Below, piece after piece: positions 1-8,521 of a DNA stretch of 64,000 bases. The notes beneath the pieces are model-generated. The model worked only from the letters and a program-made list of their open reading frames with translations, had not been told where the DNA came from and made no database searches. The stretch lies in contig JAYKKM010000147.1 in the NCBI GenBank assembly GCA_035772405.1, positions 2,582,001 to 2,646,000 on the forward strand. The letters are read 5' to 3'. Numbering within the stretch: the stretch's first letter is position 1; each line of letters begins with the position of its first letter. The position numbers and the translations under genes were made by a program. The DNA comes from Chrysogorgia sp. JL179-B06 (lineage: Eukaryota; Cnidaria; Anthozoa; Scleralcyonacea; Chrysogorgiidae).

Positions 1-99
1 ATATTCATGATATGGCTGGCTTCATTCAAATATGCGAGTATATTCACAAATCGATGCTCAATCGTTTGAATGTATTACTGCATAGAGATGTGAAATCTG

Positions 100-106
100 A
101 AAAAAA
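100..106 (-). terminator. Pol III oligo-T terminator of Ser-AGA
   Basis: Seven A on the plus strand (T7 on the gene strand), 5 nt beyond the discriminator. The same run follows the other Ser-AGA copies except the hybrids at 3188 and 13918. Confidence 0.7.
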
Positions 107-111
107 TAAAC

Positions 112-193
112 CGTAGTCGGCAGGATTTGAACCTACGCGGGGAATCCCCAACAGATTTCTAGTCTGTCGCCTTAACCACTCGGCCACGACTAC
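112..193 (-). tRNA. tRNA-Ser(AGA)
   Basis: An 82-nt class II tRNA. The 7-bp acceptor stem (GTAGTCG with CGACTAC) is perfect and the discriminator is G73, as usual for serine. The anticodon loop CTAGAAA gives anticodon AGA (inosine at 34 would read UCU/UCC). A long variable arm GGGG/CCCC and the B box GGTTCAAATCC are present. No CCA is encoded. A run of seven T on the gene strand (100-106) follows within a few bases and suits Pol III termination. No intron. Confidence 0.95.
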
Positions 194-209
194 CTATATA
201 GGAAATCAA

Positions 210-258
210 TGCATGCTACTTTAAATTATGCGAAATATACATTTACTTAAAATTGAGA
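210..258 (-). promoter_or_regulatory. Conserved upstream block of Ser tRNA copies
   Basis: A block beginning gcatgctact and continuing through ttatgcgaaa to tttacttaaaat lies about 17-65 bp upstream of the Ser-AGA 5' end. Closely related blocks sit upstream of Ser-CGA (2170-2215), of the 504- and 2625-type Ser relics, and in weaker form of Ser-TGA. It may contain an upstream Pol III element, or it may only be hitch-hiking duplicated flank. Confidence 0.35.
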
Positions 259-277
259 AATTGGATTCACTTTAAAA

Positions 278-348
278 TCGAGCTGTTTTTATTGAAACAA
301 CATCCTCTCGATATGCAGTCGAATGCTCTACCATTGCACAACATTGGC
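278..348 (-). pseudogene. tRNA-Cys-derived relic (278 type)
   Basis: The gene strand keeps the D-arm core TGGTAGAGCATTCGACTGCA and the GCA anticodon of the intact Cys gene. The acceptor stem no longer pairs and the T-arm is A-rich and broken. It lies between two Ser copies. Confidence 0.75.
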
Positions 349-503
349 AGAGAGTCCCCTCAGTTTTGTATGTAACTGCTGCGCAGAAACAGATATTCAT
401 GATATGACTGGCTTCATTCAAATATGCGAGTATACTCACAAATCGAAACTCAATCGTTTGAATGTATTACTGCATAGAGATGTGAAATCTGAAAAAAATA
501 AAC

Positions 504-581
504 CGTAGTCGGCAGGATTTAATACTACGCGACAAACCCCAACAGATTTCTAGTTTGTCTCCTTAACCAGACCACGACTAC
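504..581 (-). pseudogene. Decayed tRNA-Ser(AGA) (504 type)
   Basis: Acceptor stem and AGA anticodon loop are retained, but about 5 nt of the D-arm are missing and the T-loop TTC motif is lost, which destroys the B box. Confidence 0.85.
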
Positions 582-660
582 CTAACCGCGCATCTATTGA
601 TACGAAATTTATGCATGCTACTGTAAATTATGCGAAATATCAACTTACTTAAAATCACTT

Positions 661-717
661 CGTATTGAAATAACGTTCGTTATGCAGTCGAATTCTCTAC
701 CAGTGAGCAACATTGCC
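661..717 (-). pseudogene. tRNA-Cys-derived fragment (661 type)
   Basis: 5' half and anticodon region of a Cys copy; the 3' acceptor side is unrecognisable. Further copies begin near 3737, 11391, 14467, 26394, 34051 and 47314. Confidence 0.65.
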
Positions 718-926
718 AGAGAATCCCCGCAGTTTTGTCAATGTTGACAACATACTGCTATGCCGAAGAAGACGATCTAAAAGTAAGTGTAAATCTATAA
801 GCATATAGACGCCCAATAAAAATGATAAATTTTCAAATTGATTGCAGTTACATATATGAAAAATTACAAAATGTACGAGAAGGCTAAAAGGGAAATTCAA
901 AAAGACTATGCCATTTAAAAATACTA

Positions 927-965
927 TGACTAATCCTAATCACAATCCTAATCCTAACCTAATCA
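927..965 (+). repeat. Degenerate telomere-like tract
   Basis: About five imperfect units of the form aatcctaa(t/c). Copies occur in the same place of each unit (4003, 11657, 14733, 26662, 34318, 47580). Confidence 0.6.
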
Positions 966-1025
966 AAGTTAATGAAAAGGTAAAAATTAAGATTCTCCTT
1001 TCTTATATTTTTCCAAAATATACGC

Positions 1026-1107
1026 CGTAGTCGGCAGGATTTGAACCTACGCGGAGAAACTTAAACATATTTCAAGTATGTCGCATTAACCGCTCAAACA
1101 CGAATAC
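1026..1107 (-). pseudogene. Decayed tRNA-Ser(TGA) (1026 type)
   Basis: TGA anticodon loop and intact T-arm. The acceptor stem has one mismatch (GTATTCG against CGACTAC) and the variable arm has lost its pairing. Confidence 0.75.
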
Positions 1108-1235
1108 CTAACCAGAGAAAGACATATTAGTATAAATTATTCGAAAATTATAATTACTACAATTAAGAAATTGGATACACCATATTATCTATTATAGAGT
1201 CTGTGCTTTAGAGATATGTGCAAGAAAATGTTAAA

Positions 1236-1298
1236 GGAGCGGTCAGTATTCAACCAACGTACTCGCAATGCTCTACCACTGAGCTGAACTGGAATTCC
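1236..1298 (-). pseudogene. tRNA-Cys-derived relic (1236 type)
   Basis: The D-arm AGCTCAGTGGTAGAGC survives and the anticodon arm is gone. Other copies begin near 4312, 11966, 15042, 26969, 34634, 47897 and 56450. Confidence 0.7.
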
Positions 1299-1513
1299 TT
1301 TGATGTTTTTAAATTTTGTATTTCTGCTGCACCGCAGGCAAAGATAATCGAACAATAAATATAACCGTCAACATTAAAATCGGATGGGAGATGGCCATCG
1401 CGATGCTCATTAGTTCGAGACATGTATTGATGCAGGTACAGAGGCCAGAGGTGATCTAAAATACAAAATACTATGCACAATTATTTAGAAATTCACGAGC
1501 ATGAAAAAGTAAT

Positions 1514-1583
1514 AGGCAGCGATCGAGATTGAACCAACGACCTCGATCTGCAGTGGAATGTTCTACTACTGAGCTACACTCCC
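1514..1583 (-). pseudogene. tRNA-Cys relic (1514 type)
   Basis: Looks like the intact Cys-GCA gene but with mismatches in acceptor and anticodon stems, D-arm changes (AGTAGTAGAAC) and a 2-nt loss beside the anticodon stem. Confidence 0.75.
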
Positions 1584-1691
1584 TTTCCATTCGTAAGTTC
1601 AATTTTCAATATATACTGCATAGCAGAGTCACAGAATGTAAGAATAAATAAGTCCCGCCCCTTCACATCACTCAGGAAACGCCCAGTGAGA

Positions 1692-1730
1692 AAACGGTTT
1701 GCTATTGAACAACGTCCTCTCGACATGGCT
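1692..1730 (-). pseudogene. tRNA-Cys 3'-half fragment
   Basis: Only the T-arm and anticodon-proximal part is recognisable (attgaacaacgtcctctcga). Copies lie near 4768, 12422, 15498, 27428, 39352, 48360 and 56908. A related relic directly follows each LINE tail (10605-10669, 25227-25290 and equivalents). Confidence 0.55.
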
Positions 1731-2048
1731 AATTTGGAATCCGTAAACGGTCGGCACCACCTTTAGTGGTCGGTAGCATCTTTTTATTATGTATATTACA
1801 ATGGGATTACATAAATATTGATTAATTATCAACCAAATATTTCAAGTTCGCTTGCATAGCTGAGTGGTCTGTTTATATTTACATGTATTTACATGTGAGG
1901 CCTTTATCGTTAGTTATTTCAATTTTGTATAGACTTAGCAACGCAGAATCAGAGAATGTAACAATAAATATTGCTGGCTACATTTAAATATGCCAGTATC
2001 CTCACCAATTGAGCTGTATTGCTTTACAGAGATGTGCAGAAATCTCAC

Positions 2049-2054
2049 AAAAAA
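2049..2054 (-). terminator. Pol III oligo-T terminator of Ser-CGA
   Basis: T6 on the gene strand, six bases after the discriminator. Repeated behind the other Ser-CGA copies. Confidence 0.65.
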
Positions 2055-2059
2055 TAAAA

Positions 2060-2141
2060 CGTAGTCGGCAGGATTTGAACCTACGCGGGGAAACCCCAAC
2101 AGATTTCGAGTCTGTCGCCTTAACCACTCGGCCACGACTAC
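2060..2141 (-). tRNA. tRNA-Ser(CGA)
   Basis: An 82-nt class II tRNA with the same body as Ser-AGA but anticodon loop CTCGAAA, giving CGA for codon UCG. The acceptor stem is perfect, G73 is present, the variable arm GGGG/CCCC pairs and the B box is intact. A T6 run on the gene strand (2049-2054) is a suitable terminator. Confidence 0.95.
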
Positions 2142-2418
2142 CCAACCAGGTAGTTAAATATAAAAAAATTGTGCATGCTACTTTAATTTATGCGAAAGAT
2201 TCATTTACTTAAATTCGGTTGATTTTCGCACAGTAAGACTACTCGCGGTGAGATCCTCGTTCGTTTTTCTGTATAGCTGAACAGAGATGAGAAATCTAAA
2301 AAGAAATAATAATATCATGCCAAAAGTACAACTACTTTACTTACCATAAAAAAATTGATTTCACCATATTATCTGTTAGTGAAGACTGTGATTTAGAAAC
2401 CTTGACATTAAAGTAAAA

Positions 2419-2453
2419 GGAAGTCAAATGCTCTACCACCGAGCAGCACTGCC
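2419..2453 (-). pseudogene. tRNA-Cys 5'-half fragment
   Basis: Acceptor 5' strand, D-arm (GGTGGTAGAGCA) and start of the anticodon stem only. Copies near 5495, 13149, 16225, 28153, 40077, 51059, 57630 and 62887. Confidence 0.6.
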
Positions 2454-2624
2454 TTTAGCGTTAGTTATTTCAATTTTGTATGTACAGTATGTTCCTGCAG
2501 TGCAGAGTCAGAGAGTGTAAAAATAAATATGGATGCCTACATTCAAATATGAGAATATCCTCACAAATCGACCCTCGATCGTTTGAATTGCTTTACAGAG
2601 ATGTGAAATCTCAAAAAAATAAAA

Positions 2625-2703
2625 CGTAGTCGGCAGGATTTGAACCTACGCGGGGAAACCCCAGCTTTCGTGTCTGACTCCTTAACCGCTAGGCCAGGAC
2701 TAC
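2625..2703 (-). pseudogene. Decayed tRNA-Ser (2625 type)
   Basis: 79 nt. T-arm and variable arm are good, but the anticodon arm lost two bases and U33 became A (CACGAAA), so the anticodon cannot be presented normally. The last acceptor pair is C-C. Confidence 0.8.
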
Positions 2704-2800
2704 ATAACCGCTCTGGTGTTGATAATAGATTTATGCATGTTACTGTAAATTATGTGAAATATCAATTTACTTAAAATCGCTTGATTTTCTAACTTTAAAA

Positions 2801-2847
2801 GTGAAATCGTTATGCAGTTGATTTCTCTACCACTGAGTAACATTGCC
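2801..2847 (-). pseudogene. tRNA-Cys 5'-half relic
   Basis: D-arm and anticodon region (ACTGCATAAC) survive and the 3' half is absent. Copies near 5877, 13531, 16607, 28543, 40464, 51446, 58019 and 63275. Confidence 0.6.
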
Positions 2848-3044
2848 AAAGAGTCTTCGCAATTTTGTCAATGTTGGCAACATACTGCTATGCCGAAGAA
2901 GACGATCTAAAAGTAAATTCAAATATAAGTATTGACGCGCCAAACAAAAATGTCAAATTTTCGAAGGTATAGAAGTTACATATATGAGAAGTTACAAAAT
3001 GCACGACAAGGCTAAAAAGTCCATGCCATTTTCAATAACTAGTC

Positions 3045-3124
3045 TAATCCTGATCACAATCCTAACTCTAACCGCGATCCTAACATTAAACCTAACCCTA
3101 ACCGTTGCTAATCCTAACCAAACC
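3045..3124 (+). repeat. Degenerate telomere-like (CCTAAC) tract
   Basis: Imperfect cctaac/cctaaccct units over 80 bp, including a stretch of CCCTAA-type repeat. The 64-residue reading frame across it (2984-3178) is just a translation of the repeat. Copies: 6121, 13775, 16851, 28782, 40705, 51686, 58259 and 63511. Confidence 0.75.
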
Positions 3125-3187
3125 AAAAATAAAGAAAAGAAAAAAAGGAGCGACCCGCCTTCATCCATTTCCAAATAAATAATACGC

Positions 3188-3269
3188 CGTAGTCGGCAGG
3201 ATTTGAACCTGTGCGGGGAATCCCCAACAGATTTCTAGTCTGTCGCCTTAACCACTCGGCCACGACTAC
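3188..3269 (-). tRNA. tRNA-Ser(AGA), hybrid with Ser-TGA
   Basis: Foldable 82-nt tRNA with anticodon AGA. The 5' flank and body through the variable arm match Ser-AGA (112). The T-arm (cctgtgcggg on the plus strand) and the 3' flank match Ser-TGA (6264). The result has an A49-C65 mismatch and lacks the near oligo-T terminator: the first long T run is about 45 nt downstream. It marks the 3,076-bp repeat boundary. Confidence 0.88.
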
Positions 3270-3353
3270 CTATATAGGAAATCAATGCATGCTACTTTAA
3301 ATTATGCGAAATATACATTTACTTAAAATTGAGAAATTGGATTCACTTTAAAA

Positions 3354-3424
3354 TCGAGCTGTTTTTATTGAAACAACATCCTCTCGATATGCAGTCGAAT
3401 GCTCTACCATTGCACAACATTGGC
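3354..3424 (-). pseudogene. tRNA-Cys relic (278 type)
   Basis: Copy of 278-348. Confidence 0.7.
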
Positions 3425-3579
3425 AGAGAGTCCCCTCAGTTTTGTATGTAACTGCTGCGCAGAAACAGATATTCATGATATGACTGGCTTCATTCAAATA
3501 TGCGAGTATACTCACAAATCGAAACTCAATCGTTTGAATGTATTACTGCATAGAGATGTGAAATCTGAAAAAAATAAAC

Positions 3580-3657
3580 CGTAGTCGGCAGGATTTAATA
3601 CTACGCGACAAACCCCAACAGATTTCTAGTTTGTCTCCTTAACCAGACCACGACTAC
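3580..3657 (-). pseudogene. Decayed tRNA-Ser(AGA) (504 type)
   Basis: Copy of 504-581. Confidence 0.85.
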
Positions 3658-4101
3658 CTAACCGCGCATCTATTGATACGAAATTTATGCATGCTACTGT
3701 AAATTATGCGAAATATCAACTTACTTAAAATCACTTCGTATTGAAATAACGTTCGTTATGCAGTCGAATTCTCTACCAGTGAGCAACATTGCCAGAGAAT
3801 CCCCGCAGTTTTGTCAATGTTGACAACATACTGCTATGCCGAAGAAGACGATCTAAAAGTAAGTGTAAATCTATAAGCATATAGACGCCCAATAAAAATG
3901 ATAAATTTTCAAATTGATTGCAGTTACATATATGAAAAATTACAAAATGTACGAGAAGGCTAAAAGGGAAATTCAAAAAGACTATGCCATTTAAAAATAC
4001 TATGACTAATCCTAATCACAATCCTAATCCTAACCTAATCAAAGTTAATGAAAAGGTAAAAATTAAGATTCTCCTTTCTTATATTTTTCCAAAATATACG
4101 C

Positions 4102-4183
4102 CGTAGTCGGCAGGATTTGAACCTACGCGGAGAAACTTAAACATATTTCAAGTATGTCGCATTAACCGCTCAAACACGAATAC
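4102..4183 (-). pseudogene. Decayed tRNA-Ser(TGA) (1026 type)
   Basis: Copy of 1026-1107. Confidence 0.75.
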
Positions 4184-4589
4184 CTAACCAGAGAAAGACA
4201 TATTAGTATAAATTATTCGAAAATTATAATTACTACAATTAAGAAATTGGATACACCATATTATCTATTATAGAGTCTGTGCTTTAGAGATATGTGCAAG
4301 AAAATGTTAAAGGAGCGGTCAGTATTCAACCAACGTACTCGCAATGCTCTACCACTGAGCTGAACTGGAATTCCTTTGATGTTTTTAAATTTTGTATTTC
4401 TGCTGCACCGCAGGCAAAGATAATCGAACAATAAATATAACCGTCAACATTAAAATCGGATGGGAGATGGCCATCGCGATGCTCATTAGTTCGAGACATG
4501 TATTGATGCAGGTACAGAGGCCAGAGGTGATCTAAAATACAAAATACTATGCACAATTATTTAGAAATTCACGAGCATGAAAAAGTAAT

Positions 4590-4659
4590 AGGCAGCGATC
4601 GAGATTGAACCAACGACCTCGATCTGCAGTGGAATGTTCTACTACTGAGCTACACTCCC
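4590..4659 (-). pseudogene. tRNA-Cys relic (1514 type)
   Basis: Copy of 1514-1583. Confidence 0.75.
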
Positions 4660-5135
4660 TTTCCATTCGTAAGTTCAATTTTCAATATATACTGCATAGC
4701 AGAGTCACAGAATGTAAGAATAAATAAGTCCCGCCCCTTCACATCACTCAGGAAACGCCCAGTGAGAAAACGGTTTGCTATTGAACAACGTCCTCTCGAC
4801 ATGGCTAATTTGGAATCCGTAAACGGTCGGCACCACCTTTAGTGGTCGGTAGATTCTTTTTATTATGTATATTACAATGGGATTACATAAATATTGATTA
4901 ATTATCAACCAAATATTTCAAGTTCGCTTGCATAGCTGAGTGGTCTGTTTATATTTACATGTATTTACATGTGAGGCCTTTATCGTTAGTTATTTCAATT
5001 TTGTATAGACTTAGCAACGCAGAATCAGAGAATGTAACAATAAATATTGCTGGCTACATTTAAATATGCCAGTATCCTCACCAATTGAGCTGTATTGCTT
5101 TACAGAGATGTGCAGAAATCTCACAAAAAATAAAA

Positions 5136-5217
5136 CGTAGTCGGCAGGATTTGAACCTACGCGGGGAAACCCCAACAGATTTCGAGTCTGTCGCCTTAAC
5201 CACTCGGCCACGACTAC
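5136..5217 (-). tRNA. tRNA-Ser(CGA)
   Basis: Identical in the gene to 2060-2141, with the oligo-T terminator preserved. Confidence 0.95.
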
Positions 5218-5700
5218 CCAACCAGGTAGTTAAATATAAAAAAATTGTGCATGCTACTTTAATTTATGCGAAAGATTCATTTACTTAAATTCGGTTGATT
5301 TTCGCACAGTAAGACTACTCGCGGTGAGATCCTCGTTCGTTTTTCTGTATAGCTGAACAGAGATGAGAAATCTAAAAAGAAATAATAATATCATGCCAAA
5401 AGTACAACTACTTTACTTACCATAAAAAAATTGATTTCACCATATTATCTGTTAGTGAAGACTGTGATTTAGAAACCTTGACATAAAAGTAAAAGGAAGT
5501 CAAATGCTCTACCACCGAGCAGCACTGCCTTTAGCGTTAGTTATTTCAATTTTGTATGTACAGTATGTTCCTGCAGTGCAGAGTCAGAGAGTGTAAAAAT
5601 AAATATGGATGCCTACATTCAAATATGAGAATATCCTCACAAATCGACCCTCGATCGTTTGAATTGCTTTACAGAGATGTGAAATCTCAAAAAAATAAAA

Positions 5701-5779
5701 CGTAGTCGGCAGGATTTGAACCTACGCGGGGAAACCCCAGCTTTCGTGTCTGACTCCTTAACCGCTAGGCCAGGACTAC
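5701..5779 (-). pseudogene. Decayed tRNA-Ser (2625 type)
   Basis: Copy of 2625-2703. Confidence 0.8.
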
Positions 5780-6263
5780 ATAACCGCTCTGGTGTTGATA
5801 ATAGATTTATGCATGTTACTGTAAATTATGTGAAATATCAATTTACTTAAAATCGCTTGATTTTCTAACTTTAAAAGTGAAATCGTTATGCAGTTGATTT
5901 CTCTACCACTGAGTAACATTGCCAAAGAGTCTTCGCAATTTTGTCAATGTTGGCAACATACTGCTATGCCGAAGAAGACGATCTAAAAGTAAATTCAAAT
6001 ATAAGTATTGACGCGCCAAACAAAAATGTCAAATTTTCGAAGGTATAGAAGTTACATATATGAGAAGTTACAAAATGCACGACAAGGCTAAAAAGTCCAT
6101 GCCATTTTCAATAACTAGTCTAATCCTGATCACAATCCTAACTCTAACCGCGATCCTAACATTAAACCTAACCCTAACCGTTGCTAATCCTAACCAAACC
6201 AAAAATAAAGAAAAGAAAAAAAGGAGCGACCCGCCTTCATCCATTTCCAAATAAATAATACGC

Positions 6264-6344
6264 CGTAGTCGGCAGGATTTGAACCTGTGCGGGAAACCCC
6301 AACAGATTTCAAGTCTGTCGCCTTAACCATTCGGCCACGACTAC
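6264..6344 (-). tRNA. tRNA-Ser(TGA)
   Basis: 81-nt class II tRNA. The acceptor stem is perfect, G73 is present, and the anticodon loop CTTGAAA gives TGA for UCA. The variable arm is one base shorter than in Ser-AGA. The T-stem has an A49-C65 mismatch that copies 28924 and later lack. There is no oligo-T run right after the gene: the trailer would extend about 45 nt to the T-rich stretch near 6210. Confidence 0.92.
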
Positions 6345-6488
6345 CTAACCGTAGAAGAACAACGCATGAAGTAATGCATGTTAGTATAAATTATTCGAAA
6401 ATTATAATTATTACAATTAAGAAATTGGATACACCAGCTTATCTATTATAAAGGCTGCGCCTGAGAGATCTGCGCATGGAAACGGAAA

Positions 6489-6560
6489 AGGGAGAAGTCG
6501 TTATTCAACCAACTCCCTCTCAATCTGCAGTAGAATGCTATACCCCAACGTTGCACTCCT
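6489..6560 (-). pseudogene. tRNA-Cys relic (6489 type)
   Basis: Cys-like 72-nt locus with GCA anticodon loop CTGCAGA, but the D-arm is rewritten (GGGGTATAGC) and the acceptor halves pair poorly. Confidence 0.7.
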
Positions 6561-6616
6561 GTTCCTTTATTTAATTTTGCACGTATACTGCATCGCAGGC
6601 AAATATAATCTAATAT

Positions 6617-6658
6617 ATAACCGTCAACACTAAAATATATAACCGTCAACACTAAAAT
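6617..6658. repeat. 20-bp direct duplication
   Basis: Two tandem copies of a motif with core taaccgtcaacactaaaa in the Cys-relic upstream flank. Present in every Ser-TGA-to-Cys interval. Confidence 0.7.
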
Positions 6659-6781
6659 CGGATAGGAGATGGCCAGCGCGATGCTCATTAGTTCGAGATG
6701 TGTATTGATGCAGGCACAGAGGCGAGAGATTATATAAAATACAAAATACTATGCACAATTATTTAGAAATTCACGAGCATG

Positions 6782-6792
6782 AAAAAGTAAAA
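6782..6792 (-). terminator. Pol III oligo-T terminator of Cys-GCA
   Basis: Gene strand reads TTTTAC then TTTTT from the discriminator onward. Confidence 0.65.
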
Positions 6793-6863
6793 GGGAGCGA
6801 TCGGGATTGAACCAACGACCTCTCGATCTGCAGTCGAATGCTCTACCACTGAGCTACACTCCC
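6792..6863 (-). tRNA. tRNA-Cys(GCA)
   Basis: 72-nt tRNA with acceptor GGGAGTG/CGCTCCC (one G-U), D-arm AGCTCAGTGGTAGAGC and anticodon loop CTGCAGA (GCA). The T-arm has TTCAATC, and discriminator U73 is the expected identity base for cysteine. The T runs TTTT and TTTTT on the gene strand follow at once. The 5' end lies 82 bp from the LINE insertion point. Confidence 0.95.
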
Positions 6864-6983
6864 TTTCCTTTAGTAAGTTCAATTTTCAATATATACAGCA
6901 TAGCAGATTCACAGAATGTAAGAATAAAGAAGGCCCGCCCCTTCAAGGAGGAAAGGAGAAAACAAAGAAAACATGCTTGTGTT

Positions 6984-7663
6984 CTTTCACGGATTTTAAA
7001 ACTGTATCCAAAACTGTTATTCAACGAATAATTACAGTCTCCGACAAAATCCTGTCAATTGGATCCAGTAACAACAAACTTGGTTAAGGAATCTGGGATA
7101 TTATCGGAAGTTATAACTGATATTGTTAATGGTTCGTTAGTTGGTGGTGAATTTCCTATAGAGCTCAAGCTAGCTATCCATTGTACGCCCATCAATTAAG
7201 AAATCGACTATGGATTCAGAATTATTCCCTAGTTATAGGCCAATATCACATTTGGCATTTTTATCAAAAACTATTGGGAGAACTGCTGCAAGTCAAATCA
7301 ATCCTTATCTTGTTGAAAACGATCTTTGTCCTAAGATTCAATCTGCTTATCGCAAATTTCATTCAACAGAGACTGCATTACTTAAAGTCTCAAATGATAT
7401 ATTCAGAGCAGTTGATCAGCATCAAGAAGTGGTATTGGTCCTCCTAGATCTCTCAGCTGCCTTTGACACAATTGACCATCAGATTATTAATAGAAAGAAT
7501 GAAAAATCGTTTTAGTTTTGATGGAAGTGCTCTCAGATGGTTTAGATTCTATCTACAAGATCGAGTTCAATCTGTTAAAATTGAAAATTCAATATTAAAA
7601 CCACGTCAAATACGTTATGGTGTCCCTCGAGGCTCAGTCCTAGGATCACTACTATTCTCTATG
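6984..7663 (+). pseudogene. LINE reverse transcriptase, N-terminal half
   Basis: Fragments in shifting frames: SPTKSCQLDPVPTNL, then YRPISHLAFLSK, the motif A region LDLSAAFDTIDH with a catalytic Asp, and YGVPRGSVLGSLLFS. An in-frame stop after CTPIN (near 7198) and a one-base insertion near 7494 break the frame. Coding continues beyond the transposon at 9560. Confidence 0.88.
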
Positions 7664-7685
7664 TACAGTACTGCTCAGAAATAAC

Positions 7686-7751
7686 CTAACCAAAAACGCG
7701 TTCTGAACGCGTTCCGAACGCGTTCCAGAACGCGTTCCGAACGCGTTCCAG
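7686..7751. repeat. Subterminal AACGCGTTCC repeats, left
   Basis: Five about 10-11-bp units each containing the palindrome AACGCGTT. Repeat number changes between copies (about two in copy E at 42229). The mirror array lies at 9459-9530 near the right end. Confidence 0.85.
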
Positions 7752-7880
7752 TTTTCAGGCTATACATGTCGTGATCAGTTCGGCCATATCCGGAAATTGT
7801 CGTCACTTTACGATTCGTATCGTCATCTTGTTTCATATCGTCGCTCCGCCATATTTACTGAATACAAGAGATATTTTACG

Positions 7881-8111
7881 ATGACAAAGCTTTCATTATA
7901 TGCAAGAAAAAGAGTAATTTCTTTGATATATGCTGGAGTAAAGATTCCAAAAATAAAAGATACTCTAATCGAGGAAGGAATTAAAATCTCAAGATCGGCA
8001 ATCTGTCTTTTTCTTTTGCGATATCGAATGAGTGGTCAATTGAACGATGCTCCTCGCAGTGGTCCAAGGCCAAAAGTGACAGAAGAACATCAAATGTATA
8101 GACGAATATGA
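7881..8111 (+). pseudogene. Tc1-like transposase N-terminal HTH fragment
   Basis: Starts at the ATG giving MTKLSLYARKR. It carries a predicted helix-turn-helix (KIPKIKDTLIEEGIKISRSA) and a basic tail APRSGPRPKVTEEH, typical of the linker between paired-type HTH subdomains of Tc1 transposases. It stops at residue 76. The following sequence has no recognisable second HTH or DDE motif. Confidence 0.75.
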
Positions 8112-8521
8112 CTCAGATCGCGGGTTATCCAGGCGAAACAAATTATGGACAAAACGTCTTCAAGTTCCTCCATAATTTATTTGACCATGCCGCGGTTTGG
8201 TTTTCGAACTCTTGTTTGGTTCACGATCTCTTGCGCATTGCTGACCGCCTACACAGCTTGTGATACGAGTAGTTTAGTTCGCTACAACCTTAAGTCGTTT
8301 CGCTACACTACCGTATACACGAGTCTAATATGAATTTATATCTACGGATTATGTTTTGCTTCGTCCGAACATAAGCATGTAAACATGTCAATCAAAAACG
8401 GCCTTCGAACATGAAATACCCCGGCCGACGATATCACGAGAGTATAAAGTTAAAAAGTAGAGTGCGCGTAGACAGGGTTTTGGATATATAACAAAGTGAA
8501 AAGGTGGTAAAGGCGTATCAA

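Larger units (their letters stand above)
112..3187. repeat. 3,076-bp tRNA tandem repeat, copy 1
   Basis: Runs from the Ser-AGA gene at 112 to the next Ser-AGA gene at 3188. In order it holds Ser-AGA, Cys relic (278), Ser relic (504), Cys relic (661), telomere-like DNA (927-965), Ser relic (1026), Cys relics (1236, 1514, 1692), Ser-CGA (2060), Cys half (2419), Ser relic (2625), Cys relic (2801) and telomere-like DNA (3045-3124). The stretch 1730-2050 has no recognisable gene. Confidence 0.92.
3188..6263. repeat. 3,076-bp tRNA tandem repeat, copy 2
   Basis: Same order as 112-3187 with very few substitutions (for example near 4846 and 5483). It is followed by Ser-TGA instead of another Ser-AGA, which shows what originally lay downstream. 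Confidence 0.92.

Noticed and set aside
1935..2135. Recurrent minus-strand ORF starting MAEWLRRQ over Ser tRNA genes
   Set aside because: It is the tRNA-Ser sequence and flank read as protein, a well-known spurious prediction; it has no coding features.
2984..3178. 64-residue ORF with hydrophobic ILTLTAILTLNLTL stretch
   Set aside because: Translation of the degenerate CCTAAC tract; the opposite strand gives an equally open frame.
112..3187. tRNA-derived SINEs
   Set aside because: The tRNA-like copies are in fixed tandem order with shared flanks on both sides, lack target duplications and A- or T-rich tails of their own.
6863..6946. LINE insertion targeted upstream of tRNA genes, as in some Dictyostelium retrotransposons
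   Set aside because: All seven copies share one junction and arose by duplication of a single event; one insertion is no evidence of targeting.
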